Positions 8,116 through 16,501 of a DNA stretch of 64,000 nt are shown one piece after another. The translations under genes were made by a program, and so were the position numbers. The stretch comes from Pararhizobium qamdonense (GTDB taxonomy: Bacteria > Pseudomonadota > Alphaproteobacteria > Rhizobiales > Rhizobiaceae). The stretch is taken from positions 372,001 through 436,000 of the forward strand of contig NZ_CP119567.1 of NCBI RefSeq assembly GCF_029277445.1, read 5' to 3'. The notes under the pieces were generated by a model. It searched no databases. It was not told the origin of the DNA and saw only the letters and a program-made list of their open reading frames with translations. Position 1 is the first letter of the stretch. Each line of letters begins with the position of its first letter.

Positions 8116-8919
8116 ATGAAAATTCTCAGAACATTCGCCCTTGCGGGTATCGTTGGTGCTGCACTGGCGAGCCAGTCGATACCGGCATCTGCCGACACGT
8201 ACGCCGATATCATCGCCGCAAAAAAGATCCGCATCGCGACCGATCTCGCCATCCCGCCATCCGGCATGCTCGACGCCAATCTGAAACCGGTCGGCTCCGA
8301 CGTGGAGACTGCCCAGCAATTGGCCAAGGACTGGGGCGTCGAGGTCGAATTCATCCAGACGACTGGCGCCACCCGCATCCCGAACCTGCAGACCAACAAG
8401 GCTGATATCGTGGTCTCGACCTTGTCGGTCACGCCAGAACGTGCCCAGGTGATCGATTTTTCGAAGCCCTATGCCGGGCTCCAGTCGGTGATCGCAGCAC
8501 CGGCGACTTCGCCCATCAAGGACTGGGCCGACCTGAAAGGCCAGACGGTAACCGTTACCCGCGGCACGACGCAGGACACCGAGCTTACCAAGATGGCGAG
8601 CGAACATGGCTTTACGGTTACGCGCTACGATGACGATGCCACGATGGTAACTGCCGCGGTCTCCGGCCAGGCGAAGATGATCGCGACTTCGGCGACGCTG
8701 GTCAAGCAGGTGCACGACAAGAACCCAACGCTGGCATTTGAGCCGAAGATAACCATTCGCGTGCTCAACCTGGCTATCGGCGTTCGCAAAAACGAACCGG
8801 AACTGCTGGCCAAACTCAATGATTGGGTGGCAGCCAATCTGCAGAACGGCAAGCTGAATGAGATCTACCAGAAGTATCACGGCACGCCGATCCCGGCAGA
8901 AATTATCAACGCGAAATGA
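8116..8919 (+). CDS. Family-3 periplasmic solute-binding protein with altered amino-group site
   Basis: Periplasmic receptor of the importer, 267 residues, with a signal peptide cut after ASA near residue 26. The family-3 fold is clear: Arg109 in SVTPERAQVIDFS is the conserved carboxylate-binding arginine. By my alignment from memory to lysine/arginine/ornithine-binding protein, the aspartate that holds the alpha-amino group falls at Thr191 in MIATSATL. That suggests a ligand with a carboxylate but no amino group, which fits the sugar-acid enzymes in the same operon. It ends the operon and is followed by a long perfect hairpin. Confidence 0.88.
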   Translation: MKILRTFALAGIVGAALASQSIPASADTYADIIAAKKIRIATDLAIPPSGMLDANLKPVGSDVETAQQLAKDWGVEVEFIQTTGATRIPNLQTNKADIVVSTLSVTPERAQVIDFSKPYAGLQSVIAAPATSPIKDWADLKGQTVTVTRGTTQDTELTKMASEHGFTVTRYDDDATMVTAAVSGQAKMIATSATLVKQVHDKNPTLAFEPKITIRVLNLAIGVRKNEPELLAKLNDWVAANLQNGKLNEIYQKYHGTPIPAEIINAK

Positions 8920-8991
8920 TGGCTTGCGACTAATCCGCGATCGCAGTGGTTGGATCTGGACTTGAGATTCGGTCACCGTCCTTACAAACGG

Positions 8992-9029
8992 ATCCTGGAA
9001 GCCTTGCTTGGGTGCAAGGCTTCCAGGAT
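8992..9029. terminator. Perfect 16-bp hairpin between convergent operons
   Basis: Arms 8992-9007 and 9014-9029 (ATCCTGGAAGCCTTGC and its exact complement) enclose a 6-base loop. It lies between the binding-protein stop and the convergent proV gene. There is no strong T-run, so it probably acts as a bidirectional transcript end or an mRNA-stabilising hairpin. Confidence 0.7.
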
Positions 9030-9094
9030 TAATCCCAAACGTCGATAAGAATGAAGTCGCAACCTTGCCCCGCAACACTGTATCGGGGGTCTAT

Positions 9095-10156
9095 TCAGTT
9101 TGACGACTGCGCCATGGCGCGAAATGTCGTCTCACGGGAAATAGAGCCTACGGGGGATCCATTTTCTGTCACCACCAGTGTCGAATGACTGCCGAGCAAT
9201 GGGAAACAGGAGGCCAACGAGGAATTGATGTCAACCGATGCGGGCATTTGGCCAAAGTTCATGGTTTGACCGGACACCTCGGCTATCGCGGCGGGATTTT
9301 CCTTTGCCAAGACGCTACGGACTGACAGGGCCTTTGCATAATCGACCTTTTGCACGAACCGACGCACGTAATCGTCGGCAGGCGAGAAAACGATGTCCTC
9401 ACCTGTTCCGATCTGCCGGATGTTTCCATCCTTGAGAATGGCGAGGCGGTCTCCCAGGTGCAGCCCTTCGTCAAGATCGTGTGTGATGAAGACGATCGTC
9501 TTCCTCAGCCGCTTCTGGATGTCTTTCAGCTGTGCCTGCATATCGGCCTTGATCAGCGGATCAAGGGCGCTGAAGGCTTCGTCCATCAAGAGGATGTCGG
9601 CTTCGGTTGCGAGCGCACGCGCCAGCCCGACGCGCTGCTGCATCCCGCCAGACAATTGCCGGGGATATTTCATTTCGAAACCGGAGAGGCCGACAATCTC
9701 GATCTGCTCCATCCCGCGCCTGAGCGCGTCTCCTTCGGGTACGCCATTCAACGAGAGGCCACAGATGACATTTTCCAAGACTGTCTGATGCGGCAGCAGG
9801 CCAAAGCGCTGAAACACCATGGATATGCCGCCGCGCCGGAATTTGAGGAGCCTGTCGCTGCTCATCCCGAGCACATCCTCGCCATCGACGCGGATGCTGC
9901 CGGCCGTCGGTTCCACCAGACGGTTGAAATGGCGGATCAGTGTGGACTTGCCGGATCCGGACAGACCCATGATGACGAATGTCTCGCCGGCATTGACCGA
10001 GAGGCTGATATTGTTGAGCGCCAGCACGCATCCGGTCTTGGCAAGGATTTCCGATTTGGCGACGCCTTCACGCGCCATGGCGAGCGCCGTCTTGGAGGCA
10101 TTGCCGAATATCTTGTAGACCCCTTCGACGACGATTTTGGTGTTTGCGGCCGTCAT
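9095..10156 (-). CDS. proV: Glycine betaine/proline betaine ABC transporter ATP-binding protein
   Basis: ATPase of 353 residues for import of a quaternary amine. Walker A GLSGSGKST, signature LSGGMQQR and Walker B ILLMDEAFSALD are all present. The C-terminal 80 residues are a regulatory tail, shorter than the two CBS repeats of E. coli ProV (400 residues). The start ATG overlaps the permease stop by one base (TAATG), so they are translationally coupled. Last gene of a run starting at the aldehyde dehydrogenase, which suggests the importer feeds a catabolic pathway rather than serving only osmoprotection. Confidence 0.92.
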   Translation of the reverse strand: MTAANTKIVVEGVYKIFGNASKTALAMAREGVAKSEILAKTGCVLALNNISLSVNAGETFVIMGLSGSGKSTLIRHFNRLVEPTAGSIRVDGEDVLGMSSDRLLKFRRGGISMVFQRFGLLPHQTVLENVICGLSLNGVPEGDALRRGMEQIEIVGLSGFEMKYPRQLSGGMQQRVGLARALATEADILLMDEAFSALDPLIKADMQAQLKDIQKRLRKTIVFITHDLDEGLHLGDRLAILKDGNIRQIGTGEDIVFSPADDYVRRFVQKVDYAKALSVRSVLAKENPAAIAEVSGQTMNFGQMPASVDINSSLASCFPLLGSHSTLVVTENGSPVGSISRETTFRAMAQSSN

Positions 10157-11028
10157 TATGCGCCATCCTTCAGGTGCTGCTGTGAACGCCGTCCGAGTGA
10201 TTGAGCGATGCGATCGAAGATGATAGCGAGAAACACGATGGCAAGTCCGGCAAAAAGCCCGGTGCTGACCTCAAGCCGCTGTATGCCCTGCAGAACCTGA
10301 TAGCCGAGACCGCCCGCGCCGATCATGGAGGCGATGACGACCATCGACAATGCCATCATCGTCGTCTGGTTTATCCCGGCCATAATCGTCGGCATGGCAA
10401 GCGGCAACTGAGCGCGGAGAAGTTTCTGCCAGGATGTGGCGCCAAACGCGACGATCGCTTCGACGACCTCGCTATCCACCTGCCTGATGCCCAGATCGGT
10501 GAGGCGAATGACCGGCGGAATGGCGAAGAACACCGTTGCCAGCAAGGCGGGGATTTTGCCAGGACCGAACAACATCACGAAGGGGATGAGATATACGAAG
10601 ATCGGCATGGTCTGCATGATATCAAGCACCGGCAGACACGCCGCCCGCAACTTGTTCGACTGCGCCATGAGCACGCCTATCGGGATGCCAAGAACGATGG
10701 CAAGAATGGTTGAGGCCAGCATCAGCGCGATTGTCGCCATGGCTTCGTCCCAGACGCCGAGCAGCCCAACCGCAAAAAGCATTATTGCGGTAACGAGTGC
10801 AGTTTTCCAGCTGCGCGAGGCGGCGAGAGTGATGCCGGTGACCAGCACGATCGTCACATACCACGGCAGCCACTGCAGGACTTGCTCAAGCATCATCAGG
10901 CCGCGCAGCACGGGCAGGAAAAGGTGCTCGAGAAATTCACCGTAATTTGCAACCACGGCCGTGAACCCGTCGTCTATGGCAAAGCGCAGAGAACGCAGAT
11001 CGATGATTTCAGGAAAATTGCTGGCCAA
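10156..11028 (-). CDS. proW: Glycine betaine/proline betaine ABC transporter permease
   Basis: Inner-membrane permease of 290 residues. The long N-terminal region before the membrane domain, with EFLEHLFLPVLRGLMMLEQV and a following WLPWYVTIVLV helix, is typical of ProW. The transport domain contains MQTMPIFVYLIPFVMLFGPG and the coupling loop VEAIVAFGATSWQKLLRAQLP. It lies between proX and proV. Ligand class rests on the family and on the binding protein. Confidence 0.92.
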   Translation of the reverse strand: MASNFPEIIDLRSLRFAIDDGFTAVVANYGEFLEHLFLPVLRGLMMLEQVLQWLPWYVTIVLVTGITLAASRSWKTALVTAIMLFAVGLLGVWDEAMATIALMLASTILAIVLGIPIGVLMAQSNKLRAACLPVLDIMQTMPIFVYLIPFVMLFGPGKIPALLATVFFAIPPVIRLTDLGIRQVDSEVVEAIVAFGATSWQKLLRAQLPLAMPTIMAGINQTTMMALSMVVIASMIGAGGLGYQVLQGIQRLEVSTGLFAGLAIVFLAIIFDRIAQSLGRRSQQHLKDGA

Positions 11029-11080
11029 AATGTCAATCCTTGAAGCGAGCGGCCGTCAGGTGGATGAGTGATCCACGCCA

Positions 11081-11108
11081 GGCAGGTGTTACCGGGCGTG
11101 GACCTGCC
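11081..11108. terminator. Intercistronic inverted repeat between proX and proW
   Basis: GGCAGGT-N14-ACCTGCC (11081-11087 with 11102-11108) overlaps an alternative pairing CCACGCC / GGCGTGG (11073-11079 with 11095-11101). Two mutually exclusive stems lie directly after the binding-protein stop on the transcribed strand, with no T-run. Confidence 0.5.
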
Positions 11109-11116
11109 GTCATTCG

Positions 11117-12127
11117 TCAAAGGGACGCCTTGATCTTGTCCGCCACGTCAGCGGGGACCCACTTCGTCCAGATCGGCTCGTAATTCTTGAAGAAATAGGT
11201 GGCAACTTCCGCCGGCGATGCCTTGTTATCGTCGCCCCATGCCAGGATCTCGCTCACCTGATCATTGGGCAACTGCATCTTGGACAGATAGTCGGCAACC
11301 GCAGGGGCCTTCTCCTTCAGCGAGGTCACCACGGCAACCGCCACTTCGCCGACAGCCCAGCCGGTCAGTTGCGGCGCTTCGCATTTGGTATCGGTAAGGC
11401 AGGTAAATTTCGCGGCGTCGTAGGCCGGCATGTCGAGACGCTTCAGCTTGTACTTACCGATCACTTCCGTCGGACCCCAGTAGTAGCCGACGAAGGGCGC
11501 CTTACGCGCCGCCTGACGTGCGATCGTTGCCTTCAGGTTGGCCCCGGAACCGGTCGGGTAGATCTCGAATGTTTCTTCAATCCCCAAGGCCTTGATGAGA
11601 TTGTTGGTGATGACCTCGCAACCCCAGCCCGGGGGGCAGGCGTAGAAGCGGCCTTTGTCGGGGTTGGAAGCATCTTCGAAGACCTTCCAGTTGGCTTTCA
11701 GATCCTCGACGGACTTGATCTGCGGGTTCTTCTCGGCCAGGTAGTCCGGGATCCACCAGCCTTCTTCTCCTCCCTTTTCAAAAATGTCGCCCGCCTTGTA
11801 GACATTGCCTTTGGCGATCATCTGATCCCAGGTTGCTTTGGCGGTGGAAACCCAGAGTTCCGGCGCGATATCAGGCTGGCTCTTGGTCAGCATGGAGGTT
11901 GCTGTCGGCACGGTGTCGCCCGGCACGATTTCCGCGTTGCAGCCGAAGCCGTCGGCGAGAACGGTTTTGGTCACGTTCGCCAGCATGCCGGCCGAAAGCC
12001 AGGTCATCTCGGCGATGGTGATCTTGTCCGTTGTCCCGCACTCTGTCGCCTGGGCTTGCTGCGCGGTAAGGCCGGCGGTCGCCGCGACAAAAGCGGCGAA
12101 CAAACTCGTTGAGATCGAAATTTTCAT
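11117..12127 (-). CDS. proX: Glycine betaine-type periplasmic binding protein
   Basis: Periplasmic receptor of 336 residues with a signal peptide cut after AQA near residue 27. The OpuAC/ProX fold is recognisable from ITIAEMTWLSAG, APELWVST and GYYWGPTEVIG. Trp43, Trp92, Trp124-125 and Trp217 are candidates for the aromatic cage that binds quaternary ammonium groups. Several cysteines in the second half (positions 164 and 170, and TCLTDTKC) may form disulfides. It follows the Ldh-family gene by about 110 bp on the same strand, probably in one transcript. Candidate ligands are glycine betaine, proline betaine, carnitine or a related compound. Confidence 0.9.
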   Translation of the reverse strand: MKISISTSLFAAFVAATAGLTAQQAQATECGTTDKITIAEMTWLSAGMLANVTKTVLADGFGCNAEIVPGDTVPTATSMLTKSQPDIAPELWVSTAKATWDQMIAKGNVYKAGDIFEKGGEEGWWIPDYLAEKNPQIKSVEDLKANWKVFEDASNPDKGRFYACPPGWGCEVITNNLIKALGIEETFEIYPTGSGANLKATIARQAARKAPFVGYYWGPTEVIGKYKLKRLDMPAYDAAKFTCLTDTKCEAPQLTGWAVGEVAVAVVTSLKEKAPAVADYLSKMQLPNDQVSEILAWGDDNKASPAEVATYFFKNYEPIWTKWVPADVADKIKASL

Positions 12128-12237
12128 TGTTGTTCCCTCGTTCTGGCTTGGCCCGGACTACGTGACGGGCATATGAACGATGGCCAACAAATCCTCTTTA
12201 ATCAAATCGAAACAACTTATCCAAATTTCAATTTTTC

Positions 12238-13236
12238 TTAAGTCATTGCGGCAATACGAGACAACAGGCTGGCGTCAACGGAAACACCGTCGCGCTGTGT
12301 CATTCGCCGCGCTTCTGCCCGCCTTGATCCTGGCAGGCGGGCTCCCTCCTGAACATTGATCGCCGCCATCAAAGCCTCCACCTGACTTTGAAAATGGCCG
12401 GAAAATGCAGCGGGATCGAAGGCGATGAAGCATTGGCCGGTGCGCGGCGGCCCCCCGGCATCGCCGGAAAAGGCACTTGCGTCCTTGCTGAGAACGGCGC
12501 CGGAGAGACAGGAGGCAAGGAGTTCCACCATGAGCCCAGCCCCAAATCCCTTATAGCCACCCGCTGGCAGCATGGCGCCGTCGAGAGCCTCTTTCGCATC
12601 CGTGGTTGGCCGGCCTTCGCTGTCGATCGCCCAGCCGGGTTCGATCGCGCGGCCTTCGCGGGCGCGAAGCAAGATCTCGGATTTGGCGATCGCACTGGCC
12701 GACTGGTCGATGACGAAGGCGGCGGCGCCTTTTCCGTCGGGTACGGCAACGGCGAAAGGATTGGTGCCGATGACGGGTCTGCGCCCGCCGGGCGGTGCGA
12801 TCGATGCCGGTGCGTGGGTGGTGCACAGGCCGAGGAACCCATGCATGGCGATACGCTCCGCGTGATGGCCGAGTACGCCACAATTGTAGGAGTTGCTGAC
12901 CGTGAGGACGGCAACGCCGTTGTCGCGCACCGCCTGCATGAAGGCATCCCAGCCGGCATCGATTGCCGGATGGGCAAACCCCGTTGCGGCATCGACTGTA
13001 ACGGCGCCCGGACGCGGCTGCGACACGGTCGGCACGGCCGCGCCATCAACCTTGCCGGAGCGCAGGTGGCTTGCATATATCGGCACGTAGAGCAGGCCGT
13101 GACTGCGGATACCGTCCTGTTCCGCCAGCCGCGTCGATCGCGCGACGGAGGCGGCGTTGGCCGCAGTCGCTCCGGCCGCCGTCAAGGCGTAGTGGCATGC
13201 CGCCTCGATCGCGTCTAGGCTCATCCGAAAGGTCAA
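12238..13236 (-). CDS. Malate/L-lactate dehydrogenase (Ldh) family oxidoreductase
   Basis: NAD(P)-dependent oxidoreductase of about 332 residues. The family includes malate and sulfolactate dehydrogenases, ureidoglycolate dehydrogenase and delta1-pyrroline-2-carboxylate reductase. Visible motifs are RSTRLAEQDGIRSHGLLYVPIY near the N-terminus, NSYNCGVLGHHAER, and the cofactor segment RPVIGTNPFAVAVP. I propose the TTG at 13236 because a GAGGAG lies 7 bases upstream; a TTG at 13242 and an ATG at 13224 are possible, and only the first few residues are affected. The neighbours (ALDH, betaine importer) would suit an imino-acid or hydroxy-acid step, but the substrate is unknown. Confidence 0.85.
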   Translation of the reverse strand: MTFRMSLDAIEAACHYALTAAGATAANAASVARSTRLAEQDGIRSHGLLYVPIYASHLRSGKVDGAAVPTVSQPRPGAVTVDAATGFAHPAIDAGWDAFMQAVRDNGVAVLTVSNSYNCGVLGHHAERIAMHGFLGLCTTHAPASIAPPGGRRPVIGTNPFAVAVPDGKGAAAFVIDQSASAIAKSEILLRAREGRAIEPGWAIDSEGRPTTDAKEALDGAMLPAGGYKGFGAGLMVELLASCLSGAVLSKDASAFSGDAGGPPRTGQCFIAFDPAAFSGHFQSQVEALMAAINVQEGARLPGSRRAEARRMTQRDGVSVDASLLSRIAAMT

Positions 13237-13247
13237 AATCAAACTCC

Positions 13248-13832
13248 TCAGTCGTTGTCCGTTTTTGCGGCGCCTGCCCCGCGTACCCGTGATTGTTGCG
13301 AGGCGGGAACGTAGGTGCGCGCACAGAGCGCTGCGGCAGCGGCCAGCACCGCTTCCGTCGTCGGCTGCGGGCGGCGCTCACCGGCGCGCGCCGCCGTTGC
13401 CTTCGGCCGCATCTGAATGCGGATGTTGCCGAGAAAACCGGGCAGGAGCCGTACTTCTGCCGTGGAAAAGATTTCATCTCCCGCTTCGATAACGATATCC
13501 GCATGGACCGTGTCTGCCATGGCACCGCAAAGACCGTAGAAAAGTGGCATCGAGGACAGGCCATCGGTGCAAACCGCCTGCCTTGCCGGGCTCGATAACA
13601 GCCTGTCCAGATCAAACAGCACGGCGACAACCGAAGCCGCGTCATCCGGGGAAGTCTGTTCACCCGCGGTCAGAAATCGCACGGCCTCGGCAAGGCCGTC
13701 ATAACCTCTCGCCGAAAGCCAGCGCGCCGCACGGCCGATCTCTTCCGCAACACCAAGCGTCAGCCCGGCTCCAAGCGCTGCCTTGCGCGTGGTCATCTCA
13801 ACCTCGTTGAGCGACAGTTCGACCGTACTCAT
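13248..13832 (-). CDS. DUF3726-family protein of unknown function
   Basis: 194-residue cytoplasmic protein with no signal peptide or membrane helix. The opening block VELSLNEVEMTTRKAALGAG, then AEEIGRAARWL, is what I recall of the DUF3726 family, which has no assigned biochemistry. The C-terminal third is rich in Ala and Arg and looks disordered. The start overlaps the stop of the upstream unknown gene by 4 bp (ATGA), and an Ldh-family oxidoreductase follows. This tight coupling suggests a role in the same catabolic step, perhaps as a subunit or accessory of the 550-residue protein. Confidence 0.8.
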   Translation of the reverse strand: MSTVELSLNEVEMTTRKAALGAGLTLGVAEEIGRAARWLSARGYDGLAEAVRFLTAGEQTSPDDAASVVAVLFDLDRLLSSPARQAVCTDGLSSMPLFYGLCGAMADTVHADIVIEAGDEIFSTAEVRLLPGFLGNIRIQMRPKATAARAGERRPQPTTEAVLAAAAALCARTYVPASQQSRVRGAGAAKTDND

Positions 13833-15481
13833 GTCAGCACCGGCAGCCAGCAATTGTCGGTCTCGCCCGCACCGATATCGTCGAAATCCGGCGCGCCCTG
13901 AAACAAGGTTATTCGCGTCCAGCGGTCAGAGCGGGGATCGAACTTCGCCGCTCCGAAGAAGGACAGCTTGCAGCGCAGCATGTCGATGGGAAGGCAGGTA
14001 CCGGCGATGAGATTGTCGCGGATCTCAGAATAGGGGGCGGCATCGGCCATCTGCACCCGGCGCACGACATGGCGATGCTGCGGATAGCGCGCCACGAAGG
14101 AGGCGACATCCAAGAGCCCGGATTCGGCACTCAAATCCTCCCGCAACGCCCCGATCTGTCGCGCGATATCGAGTGGCAGTTCACGGTCGGCCCCCGGCTC
14201 CTCATAGCGTTGCCCCAGTCGCGGCTCCAGTTTTTCCTCCGAGACGTACCAAAACTGCGAGGTTTCGCTCTTTTCCCGAAAATCGATACCGGATGCCCAG
14301 CCGAAGTGGCGATCCAGCAATGCGCGCAGGGCAGAAAGCGGCATTGCAGGCACCAGATGGCCTTCGCCCGCGACGGCCATCCCGTCGCAAAGCGCGTCCA
14401 CGACAGGACCGGCCGCCTCGATTAATAGCGCTGCAGCCAGTTCCTGGAAATCGACCGAGCGCAGCCTCGACCTCGCGGCAATGTCGGCTGCGGAGGAAGG
14501 AGCGTGCTCGAGTTCGACCAGTTCGTCCGCCCATTCCTTACGCAGAATGGCGATCCGTTCGGAAAGACCGGCATCATCGACGTTCCATTGCCGAAGGTGC
14601 TCCACCGTGTTGCGCCAAAGGTCAAGAATGCGTTCGGGCTTCACCGGTGCTTCACCGCCAAGCACCATGGCCAGCGCCTTTTCACGTGCCGTAATCCAGG
14701 CATTCAACAAAGCGGGGTGATGGACCAGAAACGGTGCCATGCCGAGGCCGGTGGAGTTCCCCATGCCAAGATGCTGCTTTAGGGATCGCTGCAGAGAAAC
14801 GCAGGTTTCAGGAGACCGGCAGCGCGCCATATGCTCGACGAGATCATGGGAAAAGCCGCGGATCAACCAGACCGCCAGCATTTCTGCTTGAAACGGCCCT
14901 GCCATCTCCGGCCGGTGCGAAATCACGAAACGGTCTGCAATGCCGAATTTTCCGTTGCCGTAGACAGCGGTCGTGCGCATCAGGTATCCGACGTCCAGTA
15001 CCAGATCGCGGTCCGGCTGGCGGCCGCTTGCCAGTCTCGCGACGACATGCTCGAAAAAGCGCACCGACTTGTTGGCCCTGCTGAGCACCAGATCGCTCTC
15101 GCGGAAACGTCCGGCTTCCTGCAAGGGTGCATTCCGCGACAGGCGGTCAAGTTCGGACGCATCCGGGGTTCCATCATAGAGCACGAAACTCGTATCCCAG
15201 GCTTCAGCAATGACCCTGTCGGTGCGGTCTTCGTCCGCAAGCCGGGTCGAAAACGCAACAAGGCTGTATGTGTTGCCTGCGAGGACGACGCTGTAGACCG
15301 CTCGCCCATATCCGTCCCCGTCGATATCCCAAAGCGGACGCGAGACCTTCGCCTTTTCCGCAGCAAGCCGGCGCAGCAGGCTGCGCGTGAAGCTGAGCCG
15401 CGTCGGGAACGATGCGCCGAGCCTCTTCAGCCGCATCACCTCGTCCGGGCTGCGCAGCCGGCTTGCGCTGCCCGCGCTCAT
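13829..15481 (-). CDS. Unrecognised 550-residue protein
   Basis: I do not recognise this family. The start at 15481 overlaps the dipeptidase-like gene by 4 bp (ATGA); the same frame stays open farther upstream, but that part lies antisense-like inside the neighbour and looks non-coding. The product has no signal peptide or membrane helix. It is rich in Arg and Trp, begins MSAGSASRLRSPDEVMRLKR, and ends with a cysteine-containing tail (GTCLPIDMLRC; DNCWLPVL). Blocks such as VYGNGKFGIADR, AEMLAVWLIRGFSHDLVEH and GMGNSTGLGMAPFLVHH look like conserved, possibly ligand-binding segments. It sits in a five-gene operon with ALDH, dipeptidase-like, DUF3726 and Ldh-family proteins next to a betaine importer, so an enzymatic role is likely. 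Confidence 0.8.
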   Translation of the reverse strand: MSAGSASRLRSPDEVMRLKRLGASFPTRLSFTRSLLRRLAAEKAKVSRPLWDIDGDGYGRAVYSVVLAGNTYSLVAFSTRLADEDRTDRVIAEAWDTSFVLYDGTPDASELDRLSRNAPLQEAGRFRESDLVLSRANKSVRFFEHVVARLASGRQPDRDLVLDVGYLMRTTAVYGNGKFGIADRFVISHRPEMAGPFQAEMLAVWLIRGFSHDLVEHMARCRSPETCVSLQRSLKQHLGMGNSTGLGMAPFLVHHPALLNAWITAREKALAMVLGGEAPVKPERILDLWRNTVEHLRQWNVDDAGLSERIAILRKEWADELVELEHAPSSAADIAARSRLRSVDFQELAAALLIEAAGPVVDALCDGMAVAGEGHLVPAMPLSALRALLDRHFGWASGIDFREKSETSQFWYVSEEKLEPRLGQRYEEPGADRELPLDIARQIGALREDLSAESGLLDVASFVARYPQHRHVVRRVQMADAAPYSEIRDNLIAGTCLPIDMLRCKLSFFGAAKFDPRSDRWTRITLFQGAPDFDDIGAGETDNCWLPVLT

Positions 15482-16497
15482 TGCGCGGCAACCCGTTCTC
15501 CCCAGGCCGCGGGGCCGAAAGAATGGCCATAGAAGCGCAACCAATTTCCGCCCATGATCCCGGACACTTCGGAAGGCGAGAAACCCGCGTCGCTCAGGCC
15601 CCGGGTAATATTGGTCAGCGACAAATTGTTGCTGAACCAGGAGGGCTGTTGAGGCCAACCGGCTTCGCTCGCGGTTCCCTCGCCGTAATCCGTCGTCTTC
15701 GACCAGCGGCCATTGCGCATCCAGGTCACGATGGAGTCGGGCTGGTCCTGGCAGAGATCGCTGCCGATTCCCAAGTTCTCCGCCCCGTACCGCGACGCGG
15801 ATTCCGCGATCATCTCGCAAAAGGACTGCAATGTGCAGGAGGCACCGCCTTTCAGGTGATGCGCATACATGGAAAAACCGAGCATGCCCCCGGAACCGGT
15901 GAGGGCGCGCAGAACCGTATCGGACTTGCTCCTCAGACCGTTGTGCCACCAGGACGGATTGGCATGGGTGATGGCAATCGGGCGGGCCGAAATCTCGATT
16001 GTCTCCAGCGTGGAACGTTCTGACGAATGGCTCATGTCGATGACCATGCCGACGCGGTTCATTTCCGCAATCACCTGCCTGCCGAAGCGCGTCACGCCCG
16101 TATCGACGGCTTCGTAACAGCCCGTGGCCAGCAGCGACTGGTTGTTGTAGGTCAATTGCATGAAGCGGATGCCGAGAGCGTGGCAAACCTCAACCAGCCC
16201 GATATCATCCTCGATGGGCGACGGGTTCTGCAGGCCGAAAAAGATTGCGGTCCGCTCTTGCTCTATCGCCTTCTTGACGTCGCCCGCGTCGCGGCCGAGA
16301 AAGATAAGGTCGGAGTGATTTTCGAAATGCCGGTTCCAGGCCGCGATATTGGAAACGGTCTCACGAAAGTTCTCGTGATAGGCAATCGTTGCATGAACGG
16401 CGTGAACGCCGCCCGCCCGCATTTGGCGGAACACGGTCTCGCTCCATTTGGCATATTGCAGGCAGTCGATCAGCGGGCTGGCGATGGTTTGGGTCAT
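15478..16497 (-). CDS. Membrane-dipeptidase-like (M19) protein with degenerate metal site
   Basis: 339-residue TIM-barrel protein of the peptidase M19 family. Canonical renal dipeptidases hold two zinc ions using an N-terminal HxD, a central Glu and two later His. Here the N-terminal motif reads IDCLQYAKW (residues 10-18), so HxD is absent. The central IEGG-like segment reads FGLQNPSP, with Gln in place of Glu. The later histidines remain (His157 in DMSHSSE, His178 in ITHANPSWW), as does the Asp in GIGSDL. From memory, a Pseudomonas protein encoded beside dimethylglycine catabolism genes has the same substitution, so this may be a betaine-linked subfamily with a different reaction. The ATG at 16497 fits the family length; its stop overlaps the next gene. 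Confidence 0.85.
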   Translation of the reverse strand: MTQTIASPLIDCLQYAKWSETVFRQMRAGGVHAVHATIAYHENFRETVSNIAAWNRHFENHSDLIFLGRDAGDVKKAIEQERTAIFFGLQNPSPIEDDIGLVEVCHALGIRFMQLTYNNQSLLATGCYEAVDTGVTRFGRQVIAEMNRVGMVIDMSHSSERSTLETIEISARPIAITHANPSWWHNGLRSKSDTVLRALTGSGGMLGFSMYAHHLKGGASCTLQSFCEMIAESASRYGAENLGIGSDLCQDQPDSIVTWMRNGRWSKTTDYGEGTASEAGWPQQPSWFSNNLSLTNITRGLSDAGFSPSEVSGIMGGNWLRFYGHSFGPAAWGERVAAQ

Positions 16498-16501
16498 GGT
16501 G

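Noticed and set aside
9007..9030. The hairpin near 9010 as a classical rho-independent terminator
   Set aside because: The stem is perfect, but neither side has a T-run of useful length; it is kept only as a hairpin/transcript-end candidate.
15482..16186. Upstream extension of the frame of the 550-residue protein
   Set aside because: The extra 235 codons lie wholly inside the dipeptidase-like gene on the same strand in another frame and show no protein family character; the ATGA overlap at 15481 is a much better start.
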